Under the pieces are notes generated by a model, which saw only the letters and a program-made list of their open reading frames with translations, did no database searches and was not told the DNA's origin. This document shows, one piece after another, positions 23,705 through 35,782 of a stretch of DNA of 64,000 bases (position 1 is the stretch's first letter; every line of letters begins with the position of its first letter). Source of the stretch: Lunularia cruciata (taxonomy: Eukaryota > Streptophyta > Marchantiopsida > Lunulariales > Lunulariaceae); NCBI GenBank assembly GCA_948567375.1, contig OX419755.1:8685001-8749000 (forward strand), read 5' to 3'. The position numbers and the translations under genes are program-made.

Positions 23705-26261
23705 ATGACAAGTAATTTTCCATCCCCCTTAAGGAGTTGTCATGTAGGAGATCATGTGAAAGGAATTGTAGTAGAAGACACACTGGTGTGTAGAGGGGAA
23801 GGTAGGAGAGTTAGTCCTGAAATCAGTCGGAAGAGTAGCCACCAACCCATAGTGGAAGAGAGTAAGATGGGAGGTGGGAAGAAGAACTCGGCATTTGCAG
23901 TGAGGAATTATGCAATTTGGAGCTAGAATCAAAGTCTTGAGCAGGCTTTGGACACATTCTTGGCGTGGAATTGGAACATTAGCTTTCCAGGTTTCATGAC
24001 CAAGATCATCGAGAGAAGATGTCTCCATGGACCCAAGGAAGAGGGGAAGAGAGGAAATCCGGCTCACTAGACAAAGTTGGATTGGAGGTTAGTTCTCAGA
24101 AGAGAACCGGGTGAGGAGCAGGGAGCCATGTTCTTGGGGAAAGGAGAGGTAGCGGAAGAAACCCAAGAAGTGAGAGATGCCTTCTCTTCAAAGCACACAA
24201 AGAATGGTTATAAAGTCAATAGTTATAAGGACCCTTTGAGGAGAGGCATCGTAAGTGCAATGATGGCTATCTTCAAGCTAGAGCAAACCACTTATGTGAT
24301 GAAACATCAAGCGGTGTTCTTCCACAAGATGTTTACAAGGAAGCCAATCAATTGGGCAAAGTGCTTTCATTAGCGTACGAGACAAATAGTGTGGAACTTG
24401 TAGGACAAGTCACCTCCACATTACATTGTGCTATTTGTAGCCCACTTCTACTTGGGACTGAATTTGCTAAATGCGGCAGAGAGATACAAGATGGTGTCAC
24501 ATTTCCATCTTGATTTGAGAATAGATGCTGATGCAGAGGAGCAGCAATACATCTTGCAGATAAGAAGCAGCGATGAGTACTACGTGTAGACGGGGTAGAG
24601 TGTGCAGATGAAGGTGGACACTCCAAAGCCAAAGAAGAGGAGTAGATAAGAAGAAGAGGAAGAAGAAGTGGCAACAAGACCTCAAAAGACCAGGAAGCTG
24701 AACCTGAGAAAAGACTTAGAGGTAATTGCGTCATCGGGCAAAGAATCAGAAGGGGAAGCCAAGGACAAGTCAGAAGACTCAAAGAAGGAAGAAGAACCTG
24801 AATTCACATTGTAGAGTGGTGAAGCGAGCAGCAAGAATGAAGATGGTATAGAGATGCAATTGGTACTCGAGGAGGAAGACAAGAAGATGGAAATGGAGGA
24901 AGAATGTAACTCAAAACAAGAAGATGAAGTTCTAGAGGAGGAGAAGAGGGTGACCATTCAGAGAGGAGTCCATTCTAGAAGGAAGGAAAAGTATGGAGCG
25001 GGACCAAGTAGGAGAAGAGAAGTAGAGAGTGGAAGTTTGGAGAGCAAAGAATCCATCCCAATAAGGCAATTGCGGCTGAGAAGAAGAGTGTCAAGCAAAG
25101 AAGGAGGAAAGTCCACAAGCCGAGGTAAAGCAAAATGATGGAGTAGAGTATTTGCAAGAGGTTGTGTGCCTGCTGTTAACAAAGTTGGAGTAGACGAAGA
25201 AGGAGATGCAATCAAAGTGTCCAAAGGTGAAGATTGTGTTGCAAGTGTTAGCAAACTTAGAGGAAGAGAACTCAGAGTTGAAGAAGAGTATAACCCAAGG
25301 AGAGGAGGAGAGAGAAGTACTATGAGTAGATGCAGTAGTATAGAACCAAGTGATTGAAAACTTGAAAAAAGAAGTGGGAAGTAGAGAATGAGTAATATAG
25401 CAGAATGTCATAGCAAGGGAGAGACAACTAGCGGAGTATGAAATCTTGAAATAGTAGTTTGCTGATTCACAATTAGAAATTATTCATGCTATGGCAAGAG
25501 TAGCAAAGAAGAAGCAAGAGCTTGATAGAGTGATGGGAAATTTAGAAGAGAAGAACCAACTTTGGCAGAGAGAGTTGACAGCAAGATGTAGAGAAGAAGA
25601 GAGATTGTGGGAGTTACTTTGTAATCTGGAAGAAAAGATTGTTCAGAAGGAGAAGGAGAAGGAGACTGTGAAGGCCAAATCTGAGGCTGAACTAGCAATG
25701 TACACGGAAGATTGGCTAGCGGATCAAGAACGGGAGAGAAGAATGAGACTTGAGCCATTGAAGGAGATTGTCATGAAGATGAATGTGATGTTGGGTACAA
25801 AAGCCAACAAAAGGATTGAAGAAACAAGGTTGCACAAGTTGAAGTTGGTGGTGCAAGAGACGAGGAGGAGAAATGCAAAGGATAAAGATTTGAATGCCTT
25901 GCTGATTAGTCTCAAAACTCATGTAGATATGAAGATATTGGAAGTAGAAGATAATATCACAATTAGATTAGATTTAGTGAAGTTGGAGATAGAGAAACTT
26001 TGGAAGGATGTAAGAGCAAAGCCCAAAGTAGATGAAGGAGGAGTATAGATGTCTTTGGAGTTACCATTGGAGATATTAGAGAATAGTGGATCGGGAGATA
26101 GAGATTTAGACAGGTTACCTATGATTGGAATTGTAGAACAAGAAGAAGAAGTGTTAGAATTGGTAGAAGAATTAGTAGTTGTGAAACCCAGGGATAGAGT
26201 AGTGTGTGAAGTTACTTCAGGATTGGAAGCCAAGGAAGAAGTAGATATCGGATCGGAGTAG
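23705..26261 (+). pseudogene. A-LTR ORF in A3
   Basis: Read in order: N-terminal Met at 23705 (MTSNFPSPLRS), a stop near 23925, a conserved core (LAWNWNISFPGFM; DWRLVLRRE; VFFHKMF) with an open stretch at 24077-24373, a charged linker (24600-25138), a 186-codon coiled coil (25491-26048; MARVAKKKQELDRVM start), and a last open piece 26049-26261 ending EVDIGSE plus stop. The order and end agree with the A1 LTRs. About 850 codons in total, with scattered in-frame stops. I do not recognise the N-terminal domain. A coiled coil of this length suggests a self-assembling or scaffold protein, which is an inference. Confidence 0.65.
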
Positions 26262-26378
26262 TAACAGTTTTGAGATTTAAAGAGGCAGATGTGAAGCAAT
26301 GCATTGTCATTTTGGATTTGCAAGTAAAAAAAGTTGTTGTAAAATGGTATAGTTTTTAGTACCTATCAATTGTTTCAC

Positions 26379-26386
26379 TATTTAAG
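26379..26386 (+). promoter_or_regulatory. TATA-like box of the A LTR
   Basis: TATTTAAG lies about 670 bp before the LTR end and just after the stop of the LTR-encoded frame. The A4 copy has TATTTAAA at the same place (about 35100). If this is the promoter, the whole frame lies in U3 and would be carried at the 3' end of the genomic RNA. Confidence 0.4.
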
Positions 26387-27123
26387 GGTGGCATTCACAA
26401 TATGTTGTTGTTCAATATTCATAAATTATGAGAATAGATAAAGTAAAGTGTTGATTTCAATGCTCATTGCTTGAGCTTGATTTTGAGTATCAACTTTGTA
26501 TATGGGCTTGTGAGTGTGTGGAGAATTTCAAAGTGCAAGTCAATGTGCTTGTTGGATGTTGGATTTTGCAGCCTTGATCTTCATTCTGTGTGTCTGATCC
26601 TGAGTAAAGTGCAATCAGAGCAATGCCTTGACAGATCTAAGAGGAATTGTAATGTTTGTAGTATTCTGCATTTGTGAGTGTAGCGTAGTGTTGATGTGAA
26701 ACAATTTTGATTGAGGAGGTTGTGCCTTCAATGGAGGGGCGGAACACAATTTTGAGGTAAAGTTGTCTTGCAATGAAGTGCCATTTTCAAGAGAATCTGA
26801 ATCATCACAATGAAGATTATTTGGAAAGATTTGATGGAGTTGTGATTAAGTATGACAAATTGTTGTGACAAGACTGCAAGTCAGTGCTTGTTACTCTCTT
26901 TTGTGTGTGGTTTCTACTTGAGAGATTAAAGACACAACCAAGAAGAATTGAGATTGTTATTGTTTGACTTTGTATTTGACCAATTTTGACTAGTATCTCT
27001 ACAAGAGCAAACTCTACTTACCTAATTACCGCAAAAGTGATATTTGCCGGGTTGTCACAATAGCACCATCTGGCACCTCCTCCAAGCTGCTTTCTTGGTT
27101 ATCCCTTCTCTAGTTCCTACTTG

Positions 27124-28180
27124 TCATTTGAAAAGCTTTACTCTTTTTCCCACATATGGCAACTGATGCTCTGTACCATCTAGCTCTCGTACGCTGTAGG
27201 TTGCATTCTCATGAACCTTGGTGACTACAAATGGTCCATGCCAACAAAGAGCAAACTTCTTGAGTGTTGAGTGATGCATGTCTAGGCTATTATCTAAAAT
27301 TTGCAACCAATCTCTTTCATTGATAGGCATTGGTCGTAGCTGGCAAGTTTTGTCAAAGTATACCTTATTCTTCAACCACGCTTCCTTCACCTAATCTCTT
27401 GCCACTTGTATTTTCTGCGGTGTAAGGTCAAAGTGCTTGATCCGGCACAAGATCAACTCCTCTATAGACATGTTATCCTCCTACTAAACAGTCCTCCAGC
27501 TTGCAATGTCCTTTTCCACATGCATAATAGGCAAATGTCTAGATACTAATTTAGCAAGTGGCATTCCAATCACTAAGCTACAAGTCAACCTATCCGCCAT
27601 AAGCGCCAATGGCAACAAATTAGGCCACTTATGTGTCTCACCTTGGTAGGCCTTCACCAAAGCATTTACTATCAATGGATGACCTTGCTCACGCTTACCA
27701 TTGGCTTCTGATTGTATGTAGTTGTTAGGTTTAGCTTGATGTTGAACTTAGCAAAGAAATCTGTGGCTTCTTTTGCATCCAACTCCTTTCAATCTGCCCT
27801 CATTCGGTAGAAGCAACCATGCCTATCAATAATATCTTCCAAGATGAACCGACAAACATGTTGGGTATTTGTTGATGTCAACATCCTCCCTTCCACATGG
27901 TTAGACAGATCCTCCTTGGCCAGAACCAAATACTTTGCTCTTCAAATTCTTGAAGGCATATGAACTAAGTCCAAAACCCATTGAAAATGAAGGTTCAATG
28001 GATAAGTAGGCTTCAATCCACCCCTGTGCCGTACCTTGGAGTAGACTTGGCAAGTCTCACAGGTCTCCACGTAGCTCCTTGCATTTGTATAAATTCCAAG
28101 CCACCAATACAATCTTCAAATGCGCTCATATGTACCCTGAACTCCACGATGACCTATAGCCTATACATCATGTGATTCTT
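27124..28180 (-). pseudogene. Element C integrase
   Basis: In order: a finger region (YWWLGIYTNARSYVETCETCQ) near 28090, the first catalytic Asp in WVLDLVHMP near 27975, a second-Asp region (MRAD, followed by a stop) near 27800, then an E-region and core end at 27484-27675 (GETHKWPNLLPLALMADR) and a C-terminal part at 27124-27390 (FALCWHGPFVV). Stops and shifts lie between pieces. Confidence 0.75.
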
Positions 28181-28339
28181 GTAGGATCTTCTTCTTTGTC
28201 TCTTCATATCCCACCACTCTCAATGGAATTCCATCACAATTCTTAGGCCTTTGCCAAAGATAACCTTCCACCAACAAGAACTTGCCTGACTTTCTTCTAA
28301 TCTTCTCAAACTCCTCTCTTGTCCACTTTGAGTTTTTCT

Positions 28340-29200
28340 CTAAAGAACTAAGATACTTCCCAGCAACAAGATGATCATCCGAGTGTAACTCTTCTCTAAA
28401 GGGTAGGTTTGGTCTATCTCATGTGCATCTAGTCTACAGCCATTTTGATTTTCATCATAACATGCTCTAGAGAGCATACTAGCCACTGGGTTGTCCTTTC
28501 CAACTATATGTCTTATCTCTAGATTAAACATTTGGATGAAAGTTATCCAACGCAACATCACAATATCTGGAGTATCACAATTGGTGATCATCCTCAACAG
28601 TGGTAAATAATCTGTCTCTAGAATGACATAAGCACCAATCAAGCAATTCCTATCCTGCCTTAATATTATCTTGGCACCCCACAACTCTTGCTTGATTTGA
28701 GGGTACCATCGCTGTTGCTTAGTGAAAGATTCTTGCTCCAAACCTTGCTACATATCTGCTGCCATTCTCATCTTCTTGGCCCATAGCCCATCTAACAGCA
28801 TAAGGACTCAAATCTACTATTACTATGATTGGTCGGCCACAACCGTAGTCAAGCAAACAAAGAACTGGCAAGTTTTGCAACGCTTCCTTTAGCCTCTTCA
28901 TAGCAATGGAATGCTTTGGTCTCTAGATAAACTTGATTCTCTTCCTCAAGAGTTGGTAAAGAAGCTCTACAACATGAGCAAAATGAGGTATCCAAATATG
29001 ATAGAAAATACACGCTCCTAAGAATTGCCTTACCTCCTAAACCAAGGAACAATATTTGATCTTCCCTATAATGTCCACCTTCCCTAGATTTGATCTCCAC
29101 CCGTAAGAACCACACATATGCCCTACCACCAATATTTCTTCAAGTCTAAATGCTGAATTCTCCCCAGAAAGAGTCACTCCTGCCTCTATCAACCAATCTA
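28340..29200 (-). pseudogene. Element C RNase H and end of reverse transcriptase
   Basis: RNase H pieces: 28719-28901 (LDYGCGRPIIVIVDLSPYAV, first Asp present) and 28340-28741 (WYPQIKQELWGAK, then IVGKDNPVASMLSRA). They are in different frames, with the shift near 28730. Upstream, 28849-29200 is weak reverse transcriptase sequence with many stops. Confidence 0.72.
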
Positions 29201-29560
29201 GGATAGCTTCCACATCTCAAATGTGATCCATGACAAACCTCCTTATACTACCATCCACCAAGGTTTTGTCCTTCTCACCCATTGTGCAACCCTTAATAGA
29301 TATATCATCAAGGAATGGATGGGTCCTTTTAGGAATGAAAGGTTGCAAAATTCAATTCATAGCACTTTGCATATGTGCCATCAAGTTGGTAACTTCCATC
29401 AAGAGAGTGCACATACATATCAAGCCTAGTGGGTTTCACATGGTGGTTAAGTCTCAGCTTCCTTCAACAAGCTGAAACTCATCATACCCTGGGTACGGAT
29501 CTCCAATAGGGTAAATGGCCCTTCATGCAAATTTCTCAGCAAAATCATCCAGTGCTGGTT

Positions 29561-30249
29561 TGTAACACCCATTTGTGCATGTGTGTGGTATTGTGATATT
29601 TAGCTTAGTATAATAAGTACTTGAGAGATATTATTTATATAGATAAAGGATGGTTCTACAATAGTCATGATTAGCTAAAGTTAGTCATAGCTAAGATAGA
29701 GGGGACCTTACTTTAGAGGAAGTGGAAAAGATAAGCACCACTATTGTGGATTCTAGTGTGTTGACTTGGTATTATTCTTAGATGTTTGGCTTTGAGGAAA
29801 GAGTTGAGAACTCTTGGGTCTGCAAGCTTTTTTGTTTAAGATTCTTCTATAGTCCAAGGATAGCCCATGTGAAAAAATCCTTGACTTAGTTGTTGGGTCA
29901 AGATAAGATCACATGCTTAGTGGAATATGCCCATGTGGATGGATATTCCTTCATACTTTTTGAATTTACTTGACTTTTAGCCTAGTAACTAGAGTTACTA
30001 GGTAAATAGTAACTTTAGTGTGTAATTATTTCACAAGTATATAAACAAAGGATGAGGAGGTACTCATCATCCTTTCATTTTCAACTATCTTTCTCTCATT
30101 GAGTTCTCTAGTGAGCAATGTCTTGAGTCTTGGAGTGTTAGCCTTGGAGGAGTATGGTGGAGTTGGGGTTCTTTTCCTTCTAAGTCCATGGTGCGCTACC
30201 ACAATAGCCATCAGAGGTTCATCCTGAGTGAGAGATAGGCCGGCTCATA
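29561..30249 (+). repeat. Solo B LTR inside element C
   Basis: A plus-strand B LTR of 689 bp from TGTAACACCC to CCGGCTCATA. It has more changes from the other copies than they have from each other, so it is an older insertion. The flanks GGTT (left) and GGTC (right) look like a 4-bp duplication with one change. It splits the C reverse transcriptase. Confidence 0.9.
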
Positions 30250-30745
30250 GGTCCTACATCAGAATTTTGTATTGTTACCTTGTTTGGTGGTTGGATATCC
30301 TATATGAACCGCAGCTTGCCATTTTTCTTTTTGACCATGAACTAGTGGTTGGAATATGGTGCTTTTGATGGTTCAGAATCTTGGCTCTGACCTTTTCTTT
30401 CAACAACTCTGTTAGTTGAGGCAAAACTACCTTTGGCACCGATATTAGTCTCAAATCCCATGGGACATGTGGAAACATGAATATAATCATCAGTGTGATT
30501 TCTTGTGGATTCACACACCTAATCTCCCCAATCTTGAAAGCAAAAGCTTTTCAACACTTACCAATCATCTCGTTGAATTCTTGGCGCTCAACCTCCGTGA
30601 GAAAGCCATCCCCTTAAGTTCTGCCAAGGTCACCTTAATAAAAGAATGTCCGATATTCTCCACCTTCCTCAACCTTGGTTCTTCTTTAGTTCTTCATAGA
30701 AAATCTGATGCATCCAATGGTAATGGAACAGTAGGATATATATGA
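30250..30745 (-). pseudogene. Element C reverse transcriptase, N-terminal part
   Basis: The minus strand gives FPHVPWDLRLISVPKVVL, TELLKEKVRAKIL and a SKRKMASCGSYR segment that corresponds to the KKNGKLR start of gypsy reverse transcriptases. Upstream sequence to about 30740 reads as the linker before it (KGMAFLTEVERQEFNEMI). This is the other side of the gene split by the solo LTR. Confidence 0.6.
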
Positions 30746-30759
30746 GGTGAACAAGCTCA

Positions 30760-31344
30760 AAGGTGCTCTTGAGTTTGGAGTTTAGGATGAAGGATCTAGG
30801 GTTGGCGACAAGGATATTAGGCATGGAGATCAAGAGGAAGTTGGGAATTGGTCAGTTGGGGTTGACACAGTGTAAGTATGCTAGGAAGGTACTTTCTATA
30901 ACATGTTTAGCATGTAGAACTATAAACCGATAAGTACTCCTCTAGCCTTCATTTCAAGATTTCAATGGCATGTTGTCATACAAATGTCATGGAGAAGGGT
31001 TTAATGGCTAACATTCCTTATGAGAAGGCAAATCTCATGTACTTTATGACTTTCACTACACTTGGCCTTGCCCTTGAAATGTGTAAAGTGTGTAGGTATA
31101 TATCAATTCCAAGAAGGACACATTGGGGAGCAATTAAGTGGATTCCAAAGTATTTGAGATGTACGTACACTAGACTATGGGCTCTTATCTGATAGAAGAT
31201 CAATGAATGCCACATCACTAGATGGCTATGTAGATGCTGACTATAGACAAGATATGGAAAAGAGGAAGTCAACAATGGGAGATATGTATTCACACTTGGT
31301 GGTGGGTGCATTAGTTGGAGATCCACCTTGCAGAAGTGTGTTGT
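30760..31344 (+). pseudogene. Ty1/copia reverse transcriptase/RNase H fragment
   Basis: The plus strand reads MKDLGLATRILGMEIKR near 30787, YARKVLS, then in another frame MANIPYEKANLMY and RRTHWGAIKWIPKYLRCT (30965-31192), and finally LDGYVDADYRQDMEKRKST near 31220. These are the classic copia motifs ILGMEI, HW.A.KWI.RYL and GY.DADYA.D...RKST in the right order. No LTR is attached. It is cut at 31345 by the A2 LTR. Confidence 0.85.
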
Positions 31345-32397
31345 TGTAACAACCCGACAAATATCACTTTTGCGGTAATTGGGTAAGTAAAGTTTGTTCC
31401 CACAGAGATACTAGTCAGAATTGGTCAAATACAAAGCAAAGTAACAATTTCAGTTCTTCTTGGTTGCATCTTTAATCTCTCAGGTAGAAACCACATCCTG
31501 AAGAGAGTAACAAGCTCATAAACTTGACAACTTGTCATGCATACTCACTCTTTAATCACAACACAGCAAATTTTGTCCAAACAAATCTTGATTATGATGA
31601 ATTAGATTCTCCCAAAGACGGCACTTTAAAACAACTTTGCCTCAAAATTGTGTTCCACTCCTCCACTAAATGCACAACTTCCTCGATCAAAATTGCTTCA
31701 CATCAACTTCATGCTGCATTGACAAATGCAGAATACTGCCAACACTACAATTCCTCTCAGGTCTGTCAAGGCATTGCTCCTATTGCACTTCACTCAAGAT
31801 CACACACACAAAATGAAGATCAAGACTGCGGAATCCAACATCCAACAAGCACACTACCTTGCACTTCAAAATTCTCTACACACTCACAAACACACACAAA
31901 AAGTTGATACGGACTCGGAATTAAGCTCAAGCGACAAGCACTGAAAACAACACTTCACTTTATCTATCTTCATAAATATGACAATTGAACAACATAACAC
32001 TACAAATGTCACCTTTAAATAGTGAAGCAAACAACAATTCTAACAAGAATACCATTCTATAACAACTCTTCCTACCTGCAGATCCAAACTGACAATGCAA
32101 CCCTTCATATCTGCCTCTTCAAATCCCAAATCCGTTTCTACCCCGATCCAATGTCTACCTTGTCATCGGCTTTCAAACCCGATGATCTTCCTATTACTTC
32201 TCCTTCTTTGGGTATATCTACCACTAAATCCTTCAATATTTCTACTATCTCTTATTACAATCTATAATTGAGGTCATGGGTAATCCATCTACTTCTTTAT
32301 CTTGCAACCCACTCTTCTCTAATGTGTCAAATACCAAGTCCAAAGACATTTGAATTCCTACTTCTACAACATCGGACTTCCTCTCCTCTATCACACT
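31345..32397 (-). repeat. A2 3' LTR, outer piece
   Basis: Aligns with the first 1.05 kb of the A1 LTRs (CAAATATCAC block, then the TCTTCCTACCTGCAGATC region and the 3' end of the LTR-encoded frame). It breaks off at CACT (32394-32397), which reappears at 53305-53308 where the LTR resumes. That break is the insertion point of element D. Confidence 0.85.
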
Positions 32398-32932
32398 TGT
32401 CGTGCGTATATACATCGCTACACAACATCCATCGCTGTCAACATCATACACTATAGAAGCACAACTCACACATAAGTCATACATAGACTCTAAAGTGCCA
32501 CAATAATCAGATTGCTTAACACTTTCAACTCAACTCAACTCAGATCAGTACTTGATCTGTCACTCTATAAATTGCCAACAATAGGGCACTAATTACAGTC
32601 AAGCCACACCCACTCAAGCATAAAGAATCCAGGTGACGCTCGCCGGCCTCTATCCACCATAGCCAAGAACTCGAAGGCTCAACATCAGAGAAGTGAGCTC
32701 TCTGGAGCTCACTTTGAAACTATACCTCCTTGGACTCGAGCTAGCACTGGAACCCTAACGGTCCTACTGATGGCACACTCGACAGTGCGAACGGTGCAAA
32801 GTGACGGTGGGCCCCACCGTGAAGTCAGTACCCCAAACACCAAATCAGACTATCGGAAAGTAGTCCTTGAGAAACTACTAGAATAACTCTAACACAAGGA
32901 CTCCAGATGGCAAAACCTCGTGCACTCTCAAG
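32398..32932 (-). repeat. 3' LTR of D (inner edge uncertain)
   Basis: 32494-32893 matches 52851-53251 closely (AATCAGATTG start, GAATAACTCTAAC end). The outer 95 bases (32398-32493) and the inner 40 bases do not match the other copy, so either the LTRs have been rearranged or only a core is conserved. No clear polypurine tract borders it. Confidence 0.6.
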
Positions 32933-33006
32933 ATAGTGCGGCCTGTAGAAACATCAAGTGTCGTCGGTGCTGTCTGCTGTAGATATACATAGTCGCTTGG
33001 ATGAAA

Positions 33007-33884
33007 TCAACGGATCGAGGGTCTATAACCTCCTCCTTGAATGGTAGCATAGCGTAAAGTATCTCTATGCTGAGCAATCGCCAAGTTCTCAAAGGCCATC
33101 GGCATGACTCTCCGAAAGATCTCTGCCCGCTGAGAACATGCACTCATCCATACATCGGGGTCATCCAAGTCCAAAACTACAGTAGCATCTCGACAAATGG
33201 CTGCAGGTAAATTTGGATCTCGTCCATAGAGTAGAAAGTATGGAGAGAAGGATGCTAAGGAGGCTTGCCGGCTGAACCGATACCCCATGGCCAACCAAGG
33301 TAACTGGAGATCCCAATCTCCCAAGTGGCCTCTCTGCAAACCATACTTTTGCAATCCTCTCTTCACCGTCTGAACCACTCTCTCTGCCAAGCCATCTGCC
33401 TTAGGGTGATCTCGGGATGTAGTACGATGATCAATCAAAGCCTTGTCACACAAGACCTGAAACTCCCCCAAGAACTCTATACCCTGATCAGTCAAAACCT
33501 CAGCTGGTGCATCAAAATGACTAAGAACTTGATCCAGGAACGAGTAAGCTGTCCCTTCACTAGACTTGTTAGGAAGTGCCACCAACTCAATCCATTTGGA
33601 GAAGTGCTCCACCATCACCAAAACATACCGATGATGTCTCACAGTCAGCGGTAAAGGTCCGGCAAAGTCCAAACTCCAATGGTAACCCAATCCCATGATA
33701 GGTAATGGGTGTAACTGTGGTGTAAGAGCATTGAATGATGCTCTAACACGGTCACAAACCACACATCTGGCAACAAACTGCTGCACCTCGGTCTGCATAC
33801 CGCACCACCAATAATGACTCTGAAGTAAGCTATATGTACGCTTTACTCCAAAATGTCCTAGCTCCTCATGAGCATGACGGACCA
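33007..33884 (-). pseudogene. D integrase, core and C-terminal part
   Basis: This stretch stays open for about 290 codons. The His/Cys finger (HAHEELGHFG, then CVVCDRV) is at the start. The catalytic triad is complete: Asp in WSLDFAGP, Asp in LTDQGIEF, Glu in GLAERVVQ. A core end follows (FLLYGRDPNLP). The A4 LTR cuts off the N-terminal lead-in at 33884, so the open frame now begins inside A4. The frame ends at 33007. This is the best-preserved part of D. Confidence 0.88.
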
Positions 33885-35777
33885 TGTGGTACCCACATTT
33901 TTCATTTTGGACAAGTTTAGAAGAAGAAATGCCTTGCTGAAACCAAATTGAAACCAAATGGAGAAGAAATGAGTGCAAACCTATGATTTGATCAGACCCG
34001 AGGAAGTCGACTTCAAGTAAGAGGAAGAAGGATTTGGACTGGATCCAACCCGAAGAAGCTTACTTCGTGTCAGAGAAGGGAAAAACTCGGATCAAACGTT
34101 AAGGAGGGCAAACCCGAAGGAGAAATAGAAGTTACAAGTCAGGATTTTTGCGGGGGCCATATCTCAATGCACACAAGTCCAAATCAAGCGTGATATATCT
34201 AGTTGGAAACGTCTCGTTCAGGGCTTTCCATTGCCACCAAAATCGCAAAGTTTAGAGGTCTGTAGAAGAAGTTACAAGCATTTGAAGTTTCTGGAGTAAG
34301 TGTACTTCGGGTCAAAGTGTCTAGGGTTTAGGGTGACTTCGGATTTAGTACTTCGTACTTCGGGTTTACATGACTTCGCCTCAAGATGAAGATGACTAAA
34401 TCAGAGGTAGCCGAACCTCGGAGTGCAGTGAAGGTGTTTTTGGGAGTTTTGTCAGAGGGATCAGAGGAAGTTAGAGTAGAGAAAGAAGATAGTTAGGATA
34501 CACATGACTTCAATTTCAGTTCTAATTGAAGATGGAACCTGAATTGAAGGAGAAGTAGCAGTAGTGAATAAACCCAAAGTGCAAGATCAGACTGTAAGTG
34601 TCTTCGGGTTAGTGACATGAGTGATTAGGAGAAAGTGGATTACAAATTGAAGGTGTAGATAGTATATTCATGGTTTCAATTACAATTCTTGATGATGACA
34701 CAATAGAATTAGTAAAGGAATTGATAGTAGTTAAACCCGAGGTAAGAGAGATAGGAGTGCAAGTGTCTTTGGATTTGACATTTGACACTTTAGAGAAGAA
34801 TGGGTCGGGAGATAGAGATTTAGAAGGCTTAACTATGATAGGAATTTCATATCAGGAAGGAGAAATGTTAGAATTAGTGGAGGAAGTAGGAGATGTGAAA
34901 CCCGAGGACAGAATAGTAGGAAGTAAGATTACTTCGGGTTCGGGTTTGAAAGCCGAGGAAGAAGTAGACATCAGATCGGATTAGTAACCAATTTGAGATT
35001 TGAAGGGGCAGATATGAAGAGGTGCATTGTCATTTCGGATCTGCAGGTTAGAACAGTTGATGTAGAAACGGTATAGTTGTTAGAACTATCGATTGCTTCA
35101 CTATTTAAAAGTGGCATTCGCAAGAAATTGTTGTTCAGATCTCATTATTTCTGAGAATAGATAAAGCGAAGTGCTGTGAAGCAGTGCTCGTTGCTTGAGC
35201 TTGATTCCGAGTATCAACTTTGCAATTGTGTTTGTGAATGTTTGGAGAAAGTCAAAGTGCAGTCAGAGTGCTTGTTGGATGTTGGATTCACAGCTTTGAT
35301 CTTCATTCTGTGTGTTTGATCTTGAGTGAAGTGCAATCGAAGCAATGCCTTGACAGATCTGAGAGGAATTGTAGTGTTGGTAGTATTCTGCATTTGTGAG
35401 TGTAGTGCAAAGTTGATGTGAAGCAATTTTGATCGAGGAAGTTGTGCCTTCAATGGAGGGGTAGAACACAATTTTGAAGCAAAGTCGTTTTGCAGTGAAG
35501 TGCCATTTTCGGGAGAGCCTGAATCATCACAAATCAAGATTGTTTGGAAATAATTGATGGAGTTGTGATTATGGAGTGTTAATTTGTGACAAGACTGCGA
35601 GTCAGTGCTTGTTACTCTCTTCTGGGTGTGGTTTCTACCTGAGAGACTAAAGAAGAACTCAAGAAGAACTGAAATTGTTACTTTGCTTTGTATTTGGACA
35701 TTTCTGACTCGTATCTCTACGGGAACGAACTTTACTTACCCGATTACCGCAAAAGTGATATTTTCCAGGTTGTCACA
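33885..35777 (+). repeat. Solo A LTR, short form (A4)
   Basis: Starts TGTGGTACCCACATTTTT and ends GGTTGTCACA, with the 5-bp duplication GACCA at 33880-33884 and 35778-35782. It is only 1.9 kb. Its last 1.1 kb matches the other A LTRs, including the C-terminal end of the LTR-encoded frame (34670-34984, ending EVDIRSD) and a TATTTAAA box near 35100. The N-terminal and coiled-coil coding parts are absent. It splits the D integrase. Confidence 0.92.
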
Positions 35778-35782
35778 GACCA

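Larger units (their letters stand above)
23319..27059 (+). repeat. A LTR copy A3 (plus strand, first bases missing)
   Basis: Matches the A1 LTRs in reverse orientation and ends GGGTTGTCACA at 27059. About 20 bases are missing at its start, where it meets the truncated B LTR. No A primer-binding site or interior follows, so it is a solo or broken LTR. It carries the longest readable copy of the coiled-coil part of the LTR-encoded frame. Confidence 0.9.
27060..30745 (-). mobile_element. Element C: decayed Ty3/gypsy interior of fungal-like type
   Basis: A minus-strand pol remnant with integrase, RNase H and reverse transcriptase pieces in the correct order. It is interrupted by a solo B LTR (29561-30249) and bordered by the A3 LTR and a copia scrap. 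No LTRs of its own were found. Wording such as KQELWGAKI, ETDYLPLLRMI and NCDTPDIVMLRW recalls gypsy elements I know best from basidiomycete fungi and some non-seed plants; this placement is from memory and uncertain. Confidence 0.75.
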
